Assembly (NCBI GenBank): GCA_944393265.1
Contig: CALXZO010000015.1
Span: forward strand, 1 to 32,724
Length of the DNA: 32,724 bases
DNA from: an uncultured Clostridia bacterium
Lineage (GTDB): Bacteria; Bacillota; Clostridia; TANB77; UBA1234
Direction of reading: 5' to 3'
Part shown: positions 24,386 through 32,724 of the stretch, piece by piece
Layout of the letters: each line of letters starts with the position of its first letter
Numbering within the stretch: the stretch's first letter is position 1
Made by a program: the position numbers and the translations under genes
The notes under the pieces: generated by a model
What the model saw: the letters and a program-made list of their open reading frames with translations, nothing else
What the model was told of the DNA's origin: nothing
Databases searched by the model: none

Positions 24386-25738
24386 ATGGATACAATAGCT
24401 GCAATATCTACTCCTACAGGAAATGGTGGAATAGGAATAATAAGAATAAGTGGTAATGATGCTAAGAAGATTATTAATAAAATTTTTGTTACAAATAAAA
24501 ATAAAGAGCTTATACCTAATTCTTTCAAGCTTGGTTATATAAGAAATATTAATAATGAGACAATTGATCAAGTTTTAGTATCATATTTTAAAGCTCCAAA
24601 ATCATACACAGGAGAAGATGTTTGCGAAATTAATTCTCATGGTGGAAGCGTGGTATTGAAGCAAATCTTAGAACTTGTTTTAAATAACGGTGCTAGACTT
24701 GCGGAGGCAGGAGAATTTACTAAGAGAGCTTTCTTGAATGGAAAGATGGATTTAACTCAAGCGGAATCTGTTATGGATATAATTAGTAGCAAAAGTGCGA
24801 AAGAGGAAAAGGCTTCAGCTGCTCAGCTTGAAGGAAAGCTTGGTAATGAGATAAGAAATATTAAAGATAATATAATAAGCTTGCTTGCTGATATCGAAGC
24901 AAATATTGATTATCCCGAATATGAAGATATTGAAGAGGTAAAAGAACAAAAGGTTTTATCTATTTTAAATACTGAAATAAATAGGTTGGATAAGCTTGAG
25001 AAATCTTTTGATGCTGGAAAAATTTTAAAAAATGGGATTTCTACTGCTATTATAGGAAAGCCAAACGTCGGCAAGTCTTCATTATTAAATGTATTATTAA
25101 AAGAGGAAAGAGCAATTGTAACTGATATACCAGGCACTACACGTGATACAATTGAAGAGATGGTTACTTTAAGTAATGGGATTACTTTAAAATTAGTTGA
25201 TACAGCTGGAATAAGAGAAACAACAGATATTGTTGAAAATATAGGAGTAGAAAAAAGCAAAAGAGCTTTGGATGAAGCTGAATTAGTTTTGTTTTTAGTT
25301 GATGGAAGTGCAGGTATTAATGATGAAGATAGGAAATTATATAACATGATTGTTTCTAAACCTCATATAGTAATTGTAAATAAAATTGATTTAGATTGCG
25401 TGAAAACTAATTTACAAGACAATAATATGGTGATGATCTCAACCAAGACAGGAGAAGGGATAGATAAATTAGAGGAGTGCATAGAAAAGGTATTTAATAT
25501 CGAAAAATTAGAAGATGAAAATCAATTTATTATTATGAATATAAGACATAAAGATTTGATTGCAAAGGCAAAATGTGGATTATTAAATGCGGTATCTACT
25601 GTTAATAGTAGTATGCCTATGGATATAATTTCTATTGATATAAAGGAAGCAATAGATTCTTTGGGAGAAATACTGGGAGAGAGTATTTCAGATGATATTT
25701 TAGAAAAAATATTTAAAAAATTTTGTGTTGGAAAATAA
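24386..25738 (+). CDS. mnmE: tRNA uridine-5-carboxymethylaminomethyl modification GTPase MnmE
   Basis: The 450-residue product works with MnmG to modify the wobble uridine of certain tRNAs. The N-terminal formyl-THF-binding domain starts [19 protein letters not shown] and includes [15 protein letters not shown]. The G domain has GKPNVGKSS (224-232), [13 protein letters not shown] and NKID. The C-terminal CVGK matches the conserved C-x-G-K. The start at 24386 follows AAAGGAGG; an ATG nine codons upstream lies before that site. The stop is 49 bases from mnmG, with a parS site in between. Confidence 0.98.
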   Translation: MDTIAAISTPTGNGGIGIIRISGNDAKKIINKIFVTNKNKELIPNSFKLGYIRNINNETIDQVLVSYFKAPKSYTGEDVCEINSHGGSVVLKQILELVLNNGARLAEAGEFTKRAFLNGKMDLTQAESVMDIISSKSAKEEKASAAQLEGKLGNEIRNIKDNIISLLADIEANIDYPEYEDIEEVKEQKVLSILNTEINRLDKLEKSFDAGKILKNGISTAIIGKPNVGKSSLLNVLLKEERAIVTDIPGTTRDTIEEMVTLSNGITLKLVDTAGIRETTDIVENIGVEKSKRALDEAELVLFLVDGSAGINDEDRKLYNMIVSKPHIVIVNKIDLDCVKTNLQDNNMVMISTKTGEGIDKLEECIEKVFNIEKLEDENQFIIMNIRHKDLIAKAKCGLLNAVSTVNSSMPMDIISIDIKEAIDSLGEILGESISDDILEKIFKKFCVGK

Positions 25739-25744
25739 AGATAT

Positions 25745-25760
25745 AGTTTCACGTGAAACT
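25745..25760. other. parS: parS site between mnmE and mnmG
   Basis: AGTTTCACGTGAAACT is a perfect 16-bp palindrome that matches the Bacillus consensus TGTTTCACGTGAAACA at 14 of 16 positions, differing only at the two outer bases. It would load ParB next to the origin. Confidence 0.9.
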
Positions 25761-25787
25761 TTAATAAAAATTAAGAAGGGATTTTAT

Positions 25788-27668
25788 ATGGAATATAATG
25801 CTGGAAGATATGATGTAATTGTTATAGGTGCCGGCCACGCGGGGTGTGAAGCAGCCCTTGCAGCTGCTCGTTTAGGTGTTAAGACTTGTATATTTACTAT
25901 TAATGCAGATAGCATAGCAAATATGCCTTGTAATCCAAGTATTGGAGGAACTTCGAAGGGACATCTTGTAAGAGAAATTGATGCATTAGGTGGAGAAATG
26001 GGGAAGAATATTGATAAAACTTTTATTCAGTCAAAGATGCTTAATACATCAAAAGGACCAGCGGTTTTTTCATTAAGAGCACAAGCAGATAGAAAAAAAT
26101 ACCATATTGAAATGAAACATACACTGGAATCTCAAGAAAATTTAGATGTTAAGCAGGCTGAAGTTACGGAATATATAGTTGAAAATAATGAAATTAAAGG
26201 AATAAAAACGCACACTGGTGCTGTTTTTGAAGCTAAAGCTGTTATTCTTTGTAGTGGAACATATTTACGTGGAAAAATACATATAGGTGAAGTAAATTAT
26301 GAAAGTGGTCCTGACGGTATTTTCCCTGCAAGATATCTTACTGAAAGCTTAAATAAGATAGGTATTACAACAAGAAGATTTAAGACTGGAACTCCAGCAA
26401 GAGTTAATAGAAGAAGCCTTGATTTTTCTAAGATGGAAATACAAAATGGAGATGAAGATATTGTTCCATTTTCTTTTGAAAATAAAGAACTAAAAATTGA
26501 TCAAAAGCCGTGCTATTTAACATATACGAATGAAAATACTCATAAAATTATAAGAGATAATTTACATCGTTCACCGCTTTTTTCTGGAGTAATAGAAGGA
26601 ACTGGGCCAAGATACTGTCCATCAATAGAAGATAAAGTAGTTAGGTTTGCTGATAAAGAAAGGCATCAAATTTTTATAGAACCGATGGGAGAAGATACAG
26701 AAGAAATGTATGTTCAAGGAATGTCAAGCAGTCTGCCAGAAGATGTTCAAATCGCTATGTATAGAACGATTGCAGGAATGGAAAATGTTGAATTTACAAG
26801 ACCGGCTTATGCTATAGAATATGATTGTATTGATTCTACAACTTTAAAGTTAACGCTTGAATCTAAACAAATAAAAGGAATGTTTTTTGCGGGACAAGTA
26901 AATGGTTCATCTGGTTATGAAGAAGCGGCTGCACAAGGCTTGATAGCAGGTATAAATGCGGTGCATATGATAAAAGGAAAAGAGCCTCTAATACTAGATA
27001 GATCAGATGCGTACATTGGCGTTTTGATAGATGATTTAGTGACAAAAGGCACTAATGAGCCATATAGAATGATGACTTCTAGAGCTGAGTATAGGCTACT
27101 TTTAAGACAGGATAATAGTGATTATAGATTGACTCCATTAGGTTATAAAATAGGCTTAATATCAAATGAAAGATATGCAAAATTCTTAAAAAAATATGAA
27201 AACATTAATAAGGAAATTAATAGAGTCAAGCGTACAAATATTAAGCCTTCAAAAGAGGTTAATGAAATATTAAGAAATGCTGGAACATCTGAAATTTCAA
27301 CAGGTGTAAAGCTTGCAGAGTTAATTAAAAGAACAGAATTAAATTATGATATGCTAGCTTCAATCGATTCTGAGAGAGGAAATTTAACAAAAGAAGAAGC
27401 AGAAGAAGTTAATATAGAGATAAAATATGAGGGATATATAAATTTGCAAATGGAACAGATAAACGAATTTAAGAAAATGGAACAAAAGAAGATTCCGGCA
27501 AATATTGATTATAAAAGCATAAAGGGAATTAGAATAGAAGCGTGCCAAAAATTAGACAAATTAAGACCAGAGTCAATAGGACAAGCGTCGCGAATTTCTG
27601 GTGTGTCGCCTGCTGATATAAATGTATTACTTATATATTTGAGCACAATGGAAAAAGGTAAACAATGA
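25788..27668 (+). CDS. mnmG: tRNA uridine-5-carboxymethylaminomethyl modification enzyme MnmG (GidA)
   Basis: The 626-residue FAD enzyme acts with MnmE at the wobble uridine. The FAD-binding start [59 protein letters not shown], and the [17 protein letters not shown] region are all typical, and the length is normal. The start at 25788 follows AAGGGA; an upstream in-frame ATG at 25725 overlaps the end of mnmE and would run through the parS site. It is probably co-transcribed with mnmE. The next gene, rsmG, is 160 bases on, across a gap with a short inverted repeat (AGCTATAC near 27686 and GTATAGCT near 27754). Confidence 0.98.
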   Translation: MEYNAGRYDVIVIGAGHAGCEAALAAARLGVKTCIFTINADSIANMPCNPSIGGTSKGHLVREIDALGGEMGKNIDKTFIQSKMLNTSKGPAVFSLRAQADRKKYHIEMKHTLESQENLDVKQAEVTEYIVENNEIKGIKTHTGAVFEAKAVILCSGTYLRGKIHIGEVNYESGPDGIFPARYLTESLNKIGITTRRFKTGTPARVNRRSLDFSKMEIQNGDEDIVPFSFENKELKIDQKPCYLTYTNENTHKIIRDNLHRSPLFSGVIEGTGPRYCPSIEDKVVRFADKERHQIFIEPMGEDTEEMYVQGMSSSLPEDVQIAMYRTIAGMENVEFTRPAYAIEYDCIDSTTLKLTLESKQIKGMFFAGQVNGSSGYEEAAAQGLIAGINAVHMIKGKEPLILDRSDAYIGVLIDDLVTKGTNEPYRMMTSRAEYRLLLRQDNSDYRLTPLGYKIGLISNERYAKFLKKYENINKEINRVKRTNIKPSKEVNEILRNAGTSEISTGVKLAELIKRTELNYDMLASIDSERGNLTKEEAEEVNIEIKYEGYINLQMEQINEFKKMEQKKIPANIDYKSIKGIRIEACQKLDKLRPESIGQASRISGVSPADINVLLIYLSTMEKGKQ

Positions 27669-27828
27669 TAAGTTTTTAGAATGAAGCTATACTCAGAAAA
27701 CGAGCCATTAGAATTCAAAATTAGACGATTTCATAATTAAACCTATTAGAGGTATAGCTCAGAAAAATTTTTTAAAATAGTAGGCGTTTCTAGCGAAATA
27801 ATCAAAACGCAATTAAAAGGAGAATGTT

Positions 27829-28533
27829 ATGGAAACTTTACTGTATGAAGAGTCGAAAAAACTAAATATAGAATTAACAAAGGAGATGCTTGAAAAATTT
27901 TTGTTATACAAAAATTTATTAAAAGAATGGAATGAAAAAATAAATTTAACTGCAATAACTAATGATAAAGACATAGTTATAAAGCATTTTATAGATTCAC
28001 TAACAATAGAAAAGTATATTCCAAGAGGCGCAAAATTGATTGATATTGGTACAGGGGCAGGATTCCCAGGTGTGCCATTAAAAATAGTTAGAAGTGATGT
28101 TGACGTCGTTTTGTTGGATTCTTTAAATAAAAGAGTAAAATTTTTAAAAGAAATTATTGATAGATGTGAGTTAAATAATATTATAGCAATTCATGGTAGA
28201 GCAGAGGAAATAGCTCATGAAGCTAACTACAGAGAAAAGTTTGATATAGTTACAGCTAGAGCAGTTGCAAACATTTCAACTTTATCTGAATATTGTGCAC
28301 CATTTGTAAAAATTGGAGGAAAATTTATTTGTATGAAAGCTGATGCTGATGATGAAATTAAAGCGTCTATGAAAGCAGTAGAAGAGTTAGGTATGAAAAA
28401 AATAAATGAGGAACAGTTTAAATTAAATATAATTGATTCTAAGAGAACCATTATTATTTACGAAAAAATAAAAATAACATCAAAGAAATATCCTAGGAAA
28501 GCGGGGATTCCTGCAAAATCACCAATTATATAA
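27829..28533 (+). CDS. rsmG: 16S rRNA (guanine527-N7)-methyltransferase RsmG
   Basis: The 234-residue product uses S-adenosylmethionine to methylate G527 of 16S rRNA. The SAM-binding motif is LIDIGTGAGFPGVPLK (70-85). NLTAITNDKDIVIKHFIDSL before it and TARAVANISTLSEYCAPFVK after it are family hallmarks. It ends with a basic KYPRKAGIPAKSPI tail, also normal. AAAGGAG precedes the ATG at 27829. Its place between mnmG and parA is the usual one. Confidence 0.97.
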   Translation: METLLYEESKKLNIELTKEMLEKFLLYKNLLKEWNEKINLTAITNDKDIVIKHFIDSLTIEKYIPRGAKLIDIGTGAGFPGVPLKIVRSDVDVVLLDSLNKRVKFLKEIIDRCELNNIIAIHGRAEEIAHEANYREKFDIVTARAVANISTLSEYCAPFVKIGGKFICMKADADDEIKASMKAVEELGMKKINEEQFKLNIIDSKRTIIIYEKIKITSKKYPRKAGIPAKSPII

Positions 28534-28550
28534 TATATATCAAAAGTGAT

Positions 28551-28623
28551 AAATCACATTAGGAGAGGGGAAAGCAAATTAGTATGAATAGCAAAATTAA
28601 AGTCACCTCATGTAATGTGATTT
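28551..28623 (+). terminator. Long hairpin after rsmG
   Basis: AAATCACATTA (28551-28561) and TAATGTGATTT (28613-28623) form a perfect 11-bp stem followed by a T-rich tail. The 51-base loop has a possible inner GAGG/CCTC pairing. It probably ends the mnmE-rsmG transcript. Confidence 0.6.
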
Positions 28624-28646
28624 TTAATAAAAATTTCAAAATTATA

Positions 28647-28675
28647 TATACAAAAAAAAGCTTAACAGATATAAT
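28647..28675 (+). promoter_or_regulatory. Promoter of parA
   Basis: A weak TATACA (28647-28652), a 17-base spacer and a perfect TATAAT (28670-28675) are followed by a parS-like site, so ParB could repress it. Confidence 0.55.
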
Positions 28676-28697
28676 ACAAATATGGTAAAGAAAAATA

Positions 28698-28713
28698 TGT
28701 TTCACATGAAACA
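28698..28713. other. parS: parS-like site upstream of parA
   Basis: TGTTTCACATGAAACA matches the parS consensus at 15 of 16 positions; the central C-to-A change breaks the palindrome. It lies 14 bases before the parA start, between promoter and ribosome binding site. Confidence 0.85.
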
Positions 28714-28727
28714 AACGGAGGATAAAA

Positions 28728-29498
28728 ATGGGAAAAATCATAGCAATAGCAAATCAAAAAGGTGGAGTAGGAAAAACCACAACAGCTGTAAATATAAGCG
28801 CTTGTCTTGCATTAGCAGGGAAAAAAGTTTTACTTATAGATTCTGATCCGCAAGGAAATGCTACTAGTGGTGTTGGCGGAACTAAAGACGTTGAAAAATC
28901 AACATATGACTTAATTATTAATAAGGAAAATATAAATAACGTTATTCAAAAGTGTGCTGTAAAAAATCTTGATTTATGTGCATCGAATATAAGTCTCGCT
29001 GGTGCAGAGGTAGAGCTAGTTTCACAAATCTCAAGAGAGACAAAATTAAAAGAGGCGTTAGCTACTTGTATAGGAGAATATGATTATATTATAATCGATT
29101 GCCCACCATCTTTAGGATTGGTGACAATAAATGCTTTCACGGCAGCAGACTCGGTTTTAGTTCCTATTCAATGTGAATATTATGCACTAGAAGGATTGGG
29201 ACAATTAATGAGTACAATAGATATAGTACAAAAACAGCTAAATAAGAAATTAGACATCGAAGGTGTCGTTTTAACGATGTACGATGCAAGAACTAAATTA
29301 TCTAAGCAAGTAATTGATGAGGTAAAAAAATATTTTAAAACAAAGGTTTATAAAACCATAATACCAAGAAACATAAGGCTTAGCGAGGCTCCAAGTTATG
29401 GATTACCAATATCTTTATATGATAAACGTTCTGATGGAGCGAAAGCGTATGAAGCATTAGTTAAGGAAATTATAAGACAAAACAAAATTAAAACATAA
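28728..29498 (+). CDS. parA: Chromosome partitioning ATPase ParA (Soj)
   Basis: The 256-residue product is a Walker-type ATPase that with ParB positions the origin region and, in Bacillus, also regulates DnaA. The deviant Walker A KGGVGKTTTAVN (10-21), the A' motif LLIDSDPQGNATSG and the B motif YIIIDCPPSLG are present, and the C-terminus has RNIRLSEAPSYGLP. Length is typical of chromosomal ParA without an N-terminal DNA-binding extension. ACGGAGG precedes the ATG. parB follows after 22 bases, forming one operon. Confidence 0.98.
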   Translation: MGKIIAIANQKGGVGKTTTAVNISACLALAGKKVLLIDSDPQGNATSGVGGTKDVEKSTYDLIINKENINNVIQKCAVKNLDLCASNISLAGAEVELVSQISRETKLKEALATCIGEYDYIIIDCPPSLGLVTINAFTAADSVLVPIQCEYYALEGLGQLMSTIDIVQKQLNKKLDIEGVVLTMYDARTKLSKQVIDEVKKYFKTKVYKTIIPRNIRLSEAPSYGLPISLYDKRSDGAKAYEALVKEIIRQNKIKT

Positions 29499-29520
29499 CA
29501 AGTAAAAAAGGAGGTTTAAA

Positions 29521-30402
29521 ATGGCAATAGGAAAGAGTGGGTTAGGGAAAGGTTTAGAGGCGTTATTCCCGTCAAATGTAGATATAGAAAAATTAGGGGA
29601 TACGCAATCGAATGAAGAAAAAATAATAGAAATGAAAATTAATAATATTGAACCTAATATAAATCAACCAAGAAAGATATTCGATGATGAAAAAATGCTA
29701 GAGCTTGCTGATTCGATAAAAGAGCACGGAGTGCTACAACCAATTATAGTTGCTAAAAAAGATAACTATTATCAAATAATTGCAGGAGAAAGAAGATGGA
29801 GAGCATCTAAACTTGCTGGATTAAAAACAATTCCGGCAATCGTAAGAGATTATGATGAAAAAAAGATTCGAGAAGTTGCATTAATAGAAAATATACAAAG
29901 AGAAAATTTAAATCCTGTTGAAATGGCGAAAGCATTAAAGGAATTGATGGAAGAACACAATTTGACACAAGAGCAACTATCTAAGACTCTTGGGAAAAGT
30001 AGAAGCGCTATTGCAAATACAGTAAGAATATTAAACCTGGATGAAAGGGTTATAAAACTAGTTAGCGAAGGAAAACTAACTGAGGGACATGCAAGAAGTC
30101 TGGTTACTATCCCTAGTCCGCAGAAGCAATATAAGATGGCGTTAGATATAGTGAATTTAGAGTTAAGCGTGCGAGATGCGGAAAGTTTAGTAAAAAATGA
30201 AAAGAAAGAAAAAGCAAAGACGAACAAAAAAGCAAAGCCAAGTAAATTCGATATTATTACAAAAGACATTGAAAATAGGCTTAAAAAATCTTTAGGCACA
30301 AAAGTTACATTTAATCCTACAACGAAATCAAAAGGAAAGATTATTATTGAATATTTTTCGGAAGAAGAATTGGAAAGAATATTAGAAAAAATTGATTGTT
30401 AG
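29521..30402 (+). CDS. parB: Chromosome partitioning protein ParB (Spo0J)
   Basis: The 293-residue product binds parS and spreads as a CTP-dependent clamp. The N-terminal LGKGLEALFPS is the ParA-contact motif. The CTP-binding part has GERRWRASKLAGL and ENIQRENLNPVEMA, and the helix-turn-helix has LTQEQLSKTLGKSRSAIANT. A lysine-rich linker near 225-240 leads to the C-terminal dimer domain. AAGGAGG precedes the ATG at 29521. Two parS sites lie within 4 kb upstream. Confidence 0.98.
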   Translation: MAIGKSGLGKGLEALFPSNVDIEKLGDTQSNEEKIIEMKINNIEPNINQPRKIFDDEKMLELADSIKEHGVLQPIIVAKKDNYYQIIAGERRWRASKLAGLKTIPAIVRDYDEKKIREVALIENIQRENLNPVEMAKALKELMEEHNLTQEQLSKTLGKSRSAIANTVRILNLDERVIKLVSEGKLTEGHARSLVTIPSPQKQYKMALDIVNLELSVRDAESLVKNEKKEKAKTNKKAKPSKFDIITKDIENRLKKSLGTKVTFNPTTKSKGKIIIEYFSEEELERILEKIDC

Positions 30403-30495
30403 AAATTCTAGACAATTAAATATGAGAGGAAAGGAGAAAATCTAATTTTAGAAAGAAGAAAAAATTAGGTTATAAAGGATGAGATGGAGGTGTTA

Positions 30496-31035
30496 ATGAA
30501 TTTTACTCAATCAGAAGAATTTGGAATTATAGTACTTACAATACTCACTATTAATATATTATTGCTTATATATAACCTGATTAAAACATTCCTACTAGAA
30601 AAAAAGTACAATGCTTTTATGAAAAATTTAAGTAATTCAGAAAACATAGAAGAATCTCTTAAAAATTTCTTTAAAAATATTCAATATGTGATGGATGAAA
30701 ATAAGGAGATAAAAAGAAATTGTAAAGAGATAGAAAAAAATTTACAACAGTGTATACAAAAGGTAGGATTAGTAAGGTATACTGCATTTCAAAATACAGG
30801 AAGTGATTTATGCTTTGCTCTTGCATTACTTGATTTTGAAGACAATGGGGTTGTTATAAACGGAATATATTCAAGAGAAAATACTACAAATACATATGCG
30901 AAACCTGTGGAGCATGGAGAATCAAAATATCCATTAGTAAAAGAAGAAATAGAAGCAATAAATCGCGCAAAACAGGGAAGCTACAAATATTATATAAATG
31001 TGGGTGAAGAAAAAAATGAAAAAAAAGGCAATTAA
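30496..31035 (+). CDS. DUF4446 family membrane-anchored protein
   Basis: The 179-residue product has one N-terminal membrane helix (about 10-30), a charged coiled stretch (40-85), and a C-terminal domain with QKVGLVRYTAFQNTGSDLCF, LALLDFEDNGVVINGIYSR and YAKPVEHGESKYPL, which is the DUF4446 pattern (PF14584) commonly found after parB in Clostridia. The start at 30496 follows TGGAGGTG; an ATG four codons upstream overlaps that site. Function unknown; placement suggests a link to chromosome or envelope processes, but nothing shows it. It overlaps the next gene by 20 bases. Confidence 0.88.
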   Translation: MNFTQSEEFGIIVLTILTINILLLIYNLIKTFLLEKKYNAFMKNLSNSENIEESLKNFFKNIQYVMDENKEIKRNCKEIEKNLQQCIQKVGLVRYTAFQNTGSDLCFALALLDFEDNGVVINGIYSRENTTNTYAKPVEHGESKYPLVKEEIEAINRAKQGSYKYYINVGEEKNEKKGN

Positions 31036-31720
31036 GATATTAATTATAATAGTAGTTGCGTGCCTAGTAATAGTAGGTGTTTTATGGATTAATAAAATGC
31101 GTATAGAAGAGAGAGAAAGAAAAAGAAGAGAAGAAGAAAGAGAGATGCGAGAAGCAATTGAAATTATAGCAAGCTCAAAAACTGTTTTAATACAAAGTGG
31201 AGAAAAAGGAGTTAAAGAATTTATTGAAATTGCAACAAAAGATAAAATTGATTTTGAATCGGAAGACATGGATGAATGTTATAACATTACACCAAGTTAT
31301 GTAGAAAAAAACTCAGAATATGAAATATATAAATTTGCTGATACAGCGGAAACATACTTATTGCATGATAATAATATTTATAAATTAGGAGAACATAAAA
31401 ATGGCTATGGAGTAACTAGTTTAGCGTTAATCAAGAATAACAAGACTGGCGAAAGCAAATTACTTTTTTCATATACATGGAATATAGGGGTATATAGGAC
31501 TAATTTTGGATATTTTGATTCCGAAAAAAAAGAAGTAATATTGTTCACCGAAAAACAATACAGAGATGAAGAAATGGTATTAGTAAAAAGAGATGATGTT
31601 TTATCAGTCTGCCATGCAAACTTTAATGAATTTAAAGATTTTACTAATTTCAAGTTAACAGCTGATATGGTAATAGAAGATGTAATAATAACATCAAATG
31701 AAGTTAAATTATCAAAATAG
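31016..31720 (+). CDS. Membrane-anchored protein of unknown function
   Basis: The 234-residue product has a lysine-rich start and a membrane helix (about 5-25, IKILIIIVVACLVIVGVLWI), then an Arg/Glu-rich helical segment (30-50) and an extracytoplasmic domain of mixed strands. No family recognised. The start at 31016 overlaps the DUF4446 gene, so the two are translationally coupled; an in-frame ATG at 30998 is possible, but GGGTGAAG lies between them and favours the later one. The helix may be an uncleaved anchor; the cysteine in VVACLV is not in a convincing lipobox. Confidence 0.8.
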   Translation: MKKKAIKILIIIVVACLVIVGVLWINKMRIEERERKRREEEREMREAIEIIASSKTVLIQSGEKGVKEFIEIATKDKIDFESEDMDECYNITPSYVEKNSEYEIYKFADTAETYLLHDNNIYKLGEHKNGYGVTSLALIKNNKTGESKLLFSYTWNIGVYRTNFGYFDSEKKEVILFTEKQYRDEEMVLVKRDDVLSVCHANFNEFKDFTNFKLTADMVIEDVIITSNEVKLSK

Positions 31721-31821
31721 ATAGACAGAAAAGATAGTTTTACAAAAAAAAGAGCGGGCAAAGCTAATATATGTGTTTTATGATAATTGACTTTAAAAGA
31801 AGAAATGTATAAATTTGTATA

Positions 31822-31850
31822 TTGACAATGGTCCGTTTAAATGTTAATAT
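31822..31850 (+). promoter_or_regulatory. Promoter of the tRNA-Ser genes
   Basis: TTGACA (31822-31827), a 17-base spacer and TAATAT (31845-31850) lie 29 bases before the first tRNA. GACAATG (31824) and CATTGTC (31854) make an inverted repeat around the core promoter. Confidence 0.8.
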
Positions 31851-31879
31851 AGTCATTGTCGAAAGTTTAATACAGGTAT

Positions 31880-31970
<91 letters not shown>

Positions 31971-31979
31971 AAAGAATAT

Positions 31980-32071
31980 GGAGACATACCCAAGCTGGTC
32001 GAAGGGGACAGTTTGCTAAACTGTTAGGGTTCGCAAGGGCCGCGAGGGTTCGAATCCCTCTGTCTCCGCCA
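31980..32071 (+). tRNA. tRNA-Ser (anticodon GCT)
   Basis: The 92-base gene starts nine bases after the first tRNA-Ser. Acceptor stem GGAGACA/TGTCTCC, encoded CCA, anticodon stem ACAGT/ACTGT with loop TTGCTAA (anticodon GCT), a long variable arm (AGGGTTCGCAAGGGCCG) and T loop TTCGAAT are visible. Its last 21 bases are the start of a 178-bp direct repeat. Confidence 0.96.
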
Positions 32072-32228
32072 AAGAAGGCGAAAACAGAAAAAGAGTAAAA
32101 CAAAAAGAAGCACCGAAGCATAAACGATTCGAACCCGGGAGGGCATCGAGCGTAAAGAAAATGCTTCGGTGAAGCATTTTTAGCGAGATGAACGAGAGAG
32201 CTTGCGAACGAGTTCTAAGACGAGAATC
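32051..32228. repeat. 178-bp direct repeat, copy 1 (includes tRNA-Ser 3' end)
   Basis: This copy starts in the T loop of tRNA-Ser(GCT) and runs past the gene. It is identical to 32235-32412. It contains a long stem CACCGAAGCAT/ATGCTTCGGTG around a 39-base loop, in which GATTCGAACCCGGGAG reads as an inverted tRNA T-arm. Base composition is clearly richer in G+C than the rest of the window. No protein gene is supportable from 32072 to the end. Confidence 0.95.
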
Positions 32229-32234
32229 GGATGG

Positions 32235-32412
32235 CGAATCCCTCTGTCTCCGCCAAAGAAGGCGAAAACAGAAAAAGAGTAAAACAAAAAGAAGCACCGA
32301 AGCATAAACGATTCGAACCCGGGAGGGCATCGAGCGTAAAGAAAATGCTTCGGTGAAGCATTTTTAGCGAGATGAACGAGAGAGCTTGCGAACGAGTTCT
32401 AAGACGAGAATC
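32235..32412. repeat. 178-bp direct repeat, copy 2
   Basis: Identical to 32051-32228 and separated from it by six bases. It begins with the T-loop and acceptor end of tRNA-Ser(GCT), so a 3' tRNA fragment ending in CCGCCA is repeated without a tRNA body. Confidence 0.95.
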
Positions 32413-32421
32413 ATCGTCGTC

Positions 32422-32498
32422 GTCAAATACGTGATACTAAAGTCCTGCTTCTGCAGGACTTTTTTGTATCACTTCTTTGCTCCTCCTCTTCCGCCAAA
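32422..32498. repeat. 77-bp direct repeat with terminator, copy 1
   Basis: Identical to 32648-32724, 226 bases apart. It holds a strong terminator (AGTCCTGC/GCAGGACT, then six T residues) enclosed by a second stem GTGATAC/GTATCAC, and ends in TCTTCCGCCAAA, which resembles the end of the tRNA-Ser genes. Confidence 0.95.
32441..32466 (+). terminator. Terminator of the tRNA-Ser transcript (first copy)
   Basis: An 8-bp perfect stem AGTCCTGC/GCAGGACT with loop TTCT is followed by a T run. The first clear terminator after the tRNA-Ser genes. Confidence 0.85.
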
Positions 32499-32510
32499 AA
32501 GCACGCTCGA

Positions 32511-32554
32511 AGAGACGGTGGGCTTGTAAACGCGCCCACTAGTCGTCTCTTTTT
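32511..32554 (+). terminator. Second strong terminator in the repeat region
   Basis: AGAGACG-GTGGGC pairs with GCCCAC-TAGT-CGTCTCT and is followed by five T residues. It lies between the two 77-bp repeats. Confidence 0.8.
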
Positions 32555-32647
32555 CTCGCTACCACTTTTTCGCGGGTGAATAAGGAGTTGAGGTAGAAAA
32601 TAGAAAGAGAAGAAAAAGATTTGATGAAGTTGATTATTAGTAATTGT

Positions 32648-32724
32648 GTCAAATACGTGATACTAAAGTCCTGCTTCTGCAGGACTTTTTTGTATCACTT
32701 CTTTGCTCCTCCTCTTCCGCCAAA
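32648..32724. repeat. 77-bp direct repeat with terminator, copy 2 (reaches window end)
   Basis: Identical to 32422-32498, including the AGTCCTGC/GCAGGACT terminator (32667-32692) and the CCGCCAAA end. The repeat may continue past the window. Confidence 0.95.

Noticed and set aside
24910-25347. 145-codon minus-strand frame opposite mnmE, and a similar one opposite parB at 29850-30299
   Set aside because: Both are antisense shadows of strongly supported genes and are Ser/Phe-rich as expected from such shadows.
32051-32412. Two long repeats considered as a CRISPR or insertion sequence
   Set aside because: There are only two copies of 178 bases with a six-base gap, no transposase and no terminal inverted repeats.

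Overview
The window is the replication-origin region of a low-GC, AT-rich Gram-positive bacterium, most likely an uncultured gut-type member of the Clostridia. The evidence is Firmicutes-style gene order (rpmH-rnpA-yidC-jag-mnmE-mnmG-rsmG-parA-parB on one side of dnaA; dnaN-recF-remB-gyrB on the other), strong AGGAGG-type ribosome binding sites, a DUF4446 gene after parB, and a giant repeat-rich surface protein with a prepilin-like leader. The family is inferred from gene content and order only.

Layout. (1) Positions 1-7153 hold two related integrative elements in tandem at the 3' end of a tRNA-Pro(TGG) gene. The right element (about 5.28 kb) is complete: tyrosine integrase, frameshifted excisionase, a CutA-like gene, a four-helix membrane protein, and a RepA_N / TnpV / small-protein cassette. 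The left element is cut by the window edge, and only its homologous cassette and the tail of a different cargo gene are visible. A 14-bp copy of the tRNA 3' end (1875-1888 and 7154-7167) bounds the right element. (2) 7402-12096 encodes a 1564-residue surface protein. (3) 12419-20019, all on the minus strand, carries a phosphohexomutase, gyrB, remB, recF, dnaN and dnaA. The dnaN-dnaA gap has the layout of an unwinding origin: AT-rich stretch, (TAG)5 DnaA-trio tract, then DnaA boxes. More boxes lie upstream of dnaA. (4) 20620-21503 holds two unrecognised small genes; the second is visibly richer in G+C. (5) 21586-31720, all on the plus strand, carries the ribosomal protein L34 / RNase P / YidC / Jag group, the tRNA-modification and rRNA-methylation genes, ParAB with two parS sites, DUF4446 and a membrane-anchored unknown. 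(6) 31822-32724 holds a strong promoter, two tRNA-Ser genes (TGA, GCT), and direct repeats that copy the 3' end of the second tRNA-Ser.

How it fits together. Genes point away from the dnaA region on both sides, as expected at a replication origin. DnaA, DnaN, GyrB and RecF start, run and maintain replication. ParA and ParB segregate the origin through nearby parS sites. RNase P protein, MnmE/MnmG and RsmG serve RNA processing and modification. The accessory interest lies in the tandem tRNA-Pro elements and in the tRNA-Ser repeat region.
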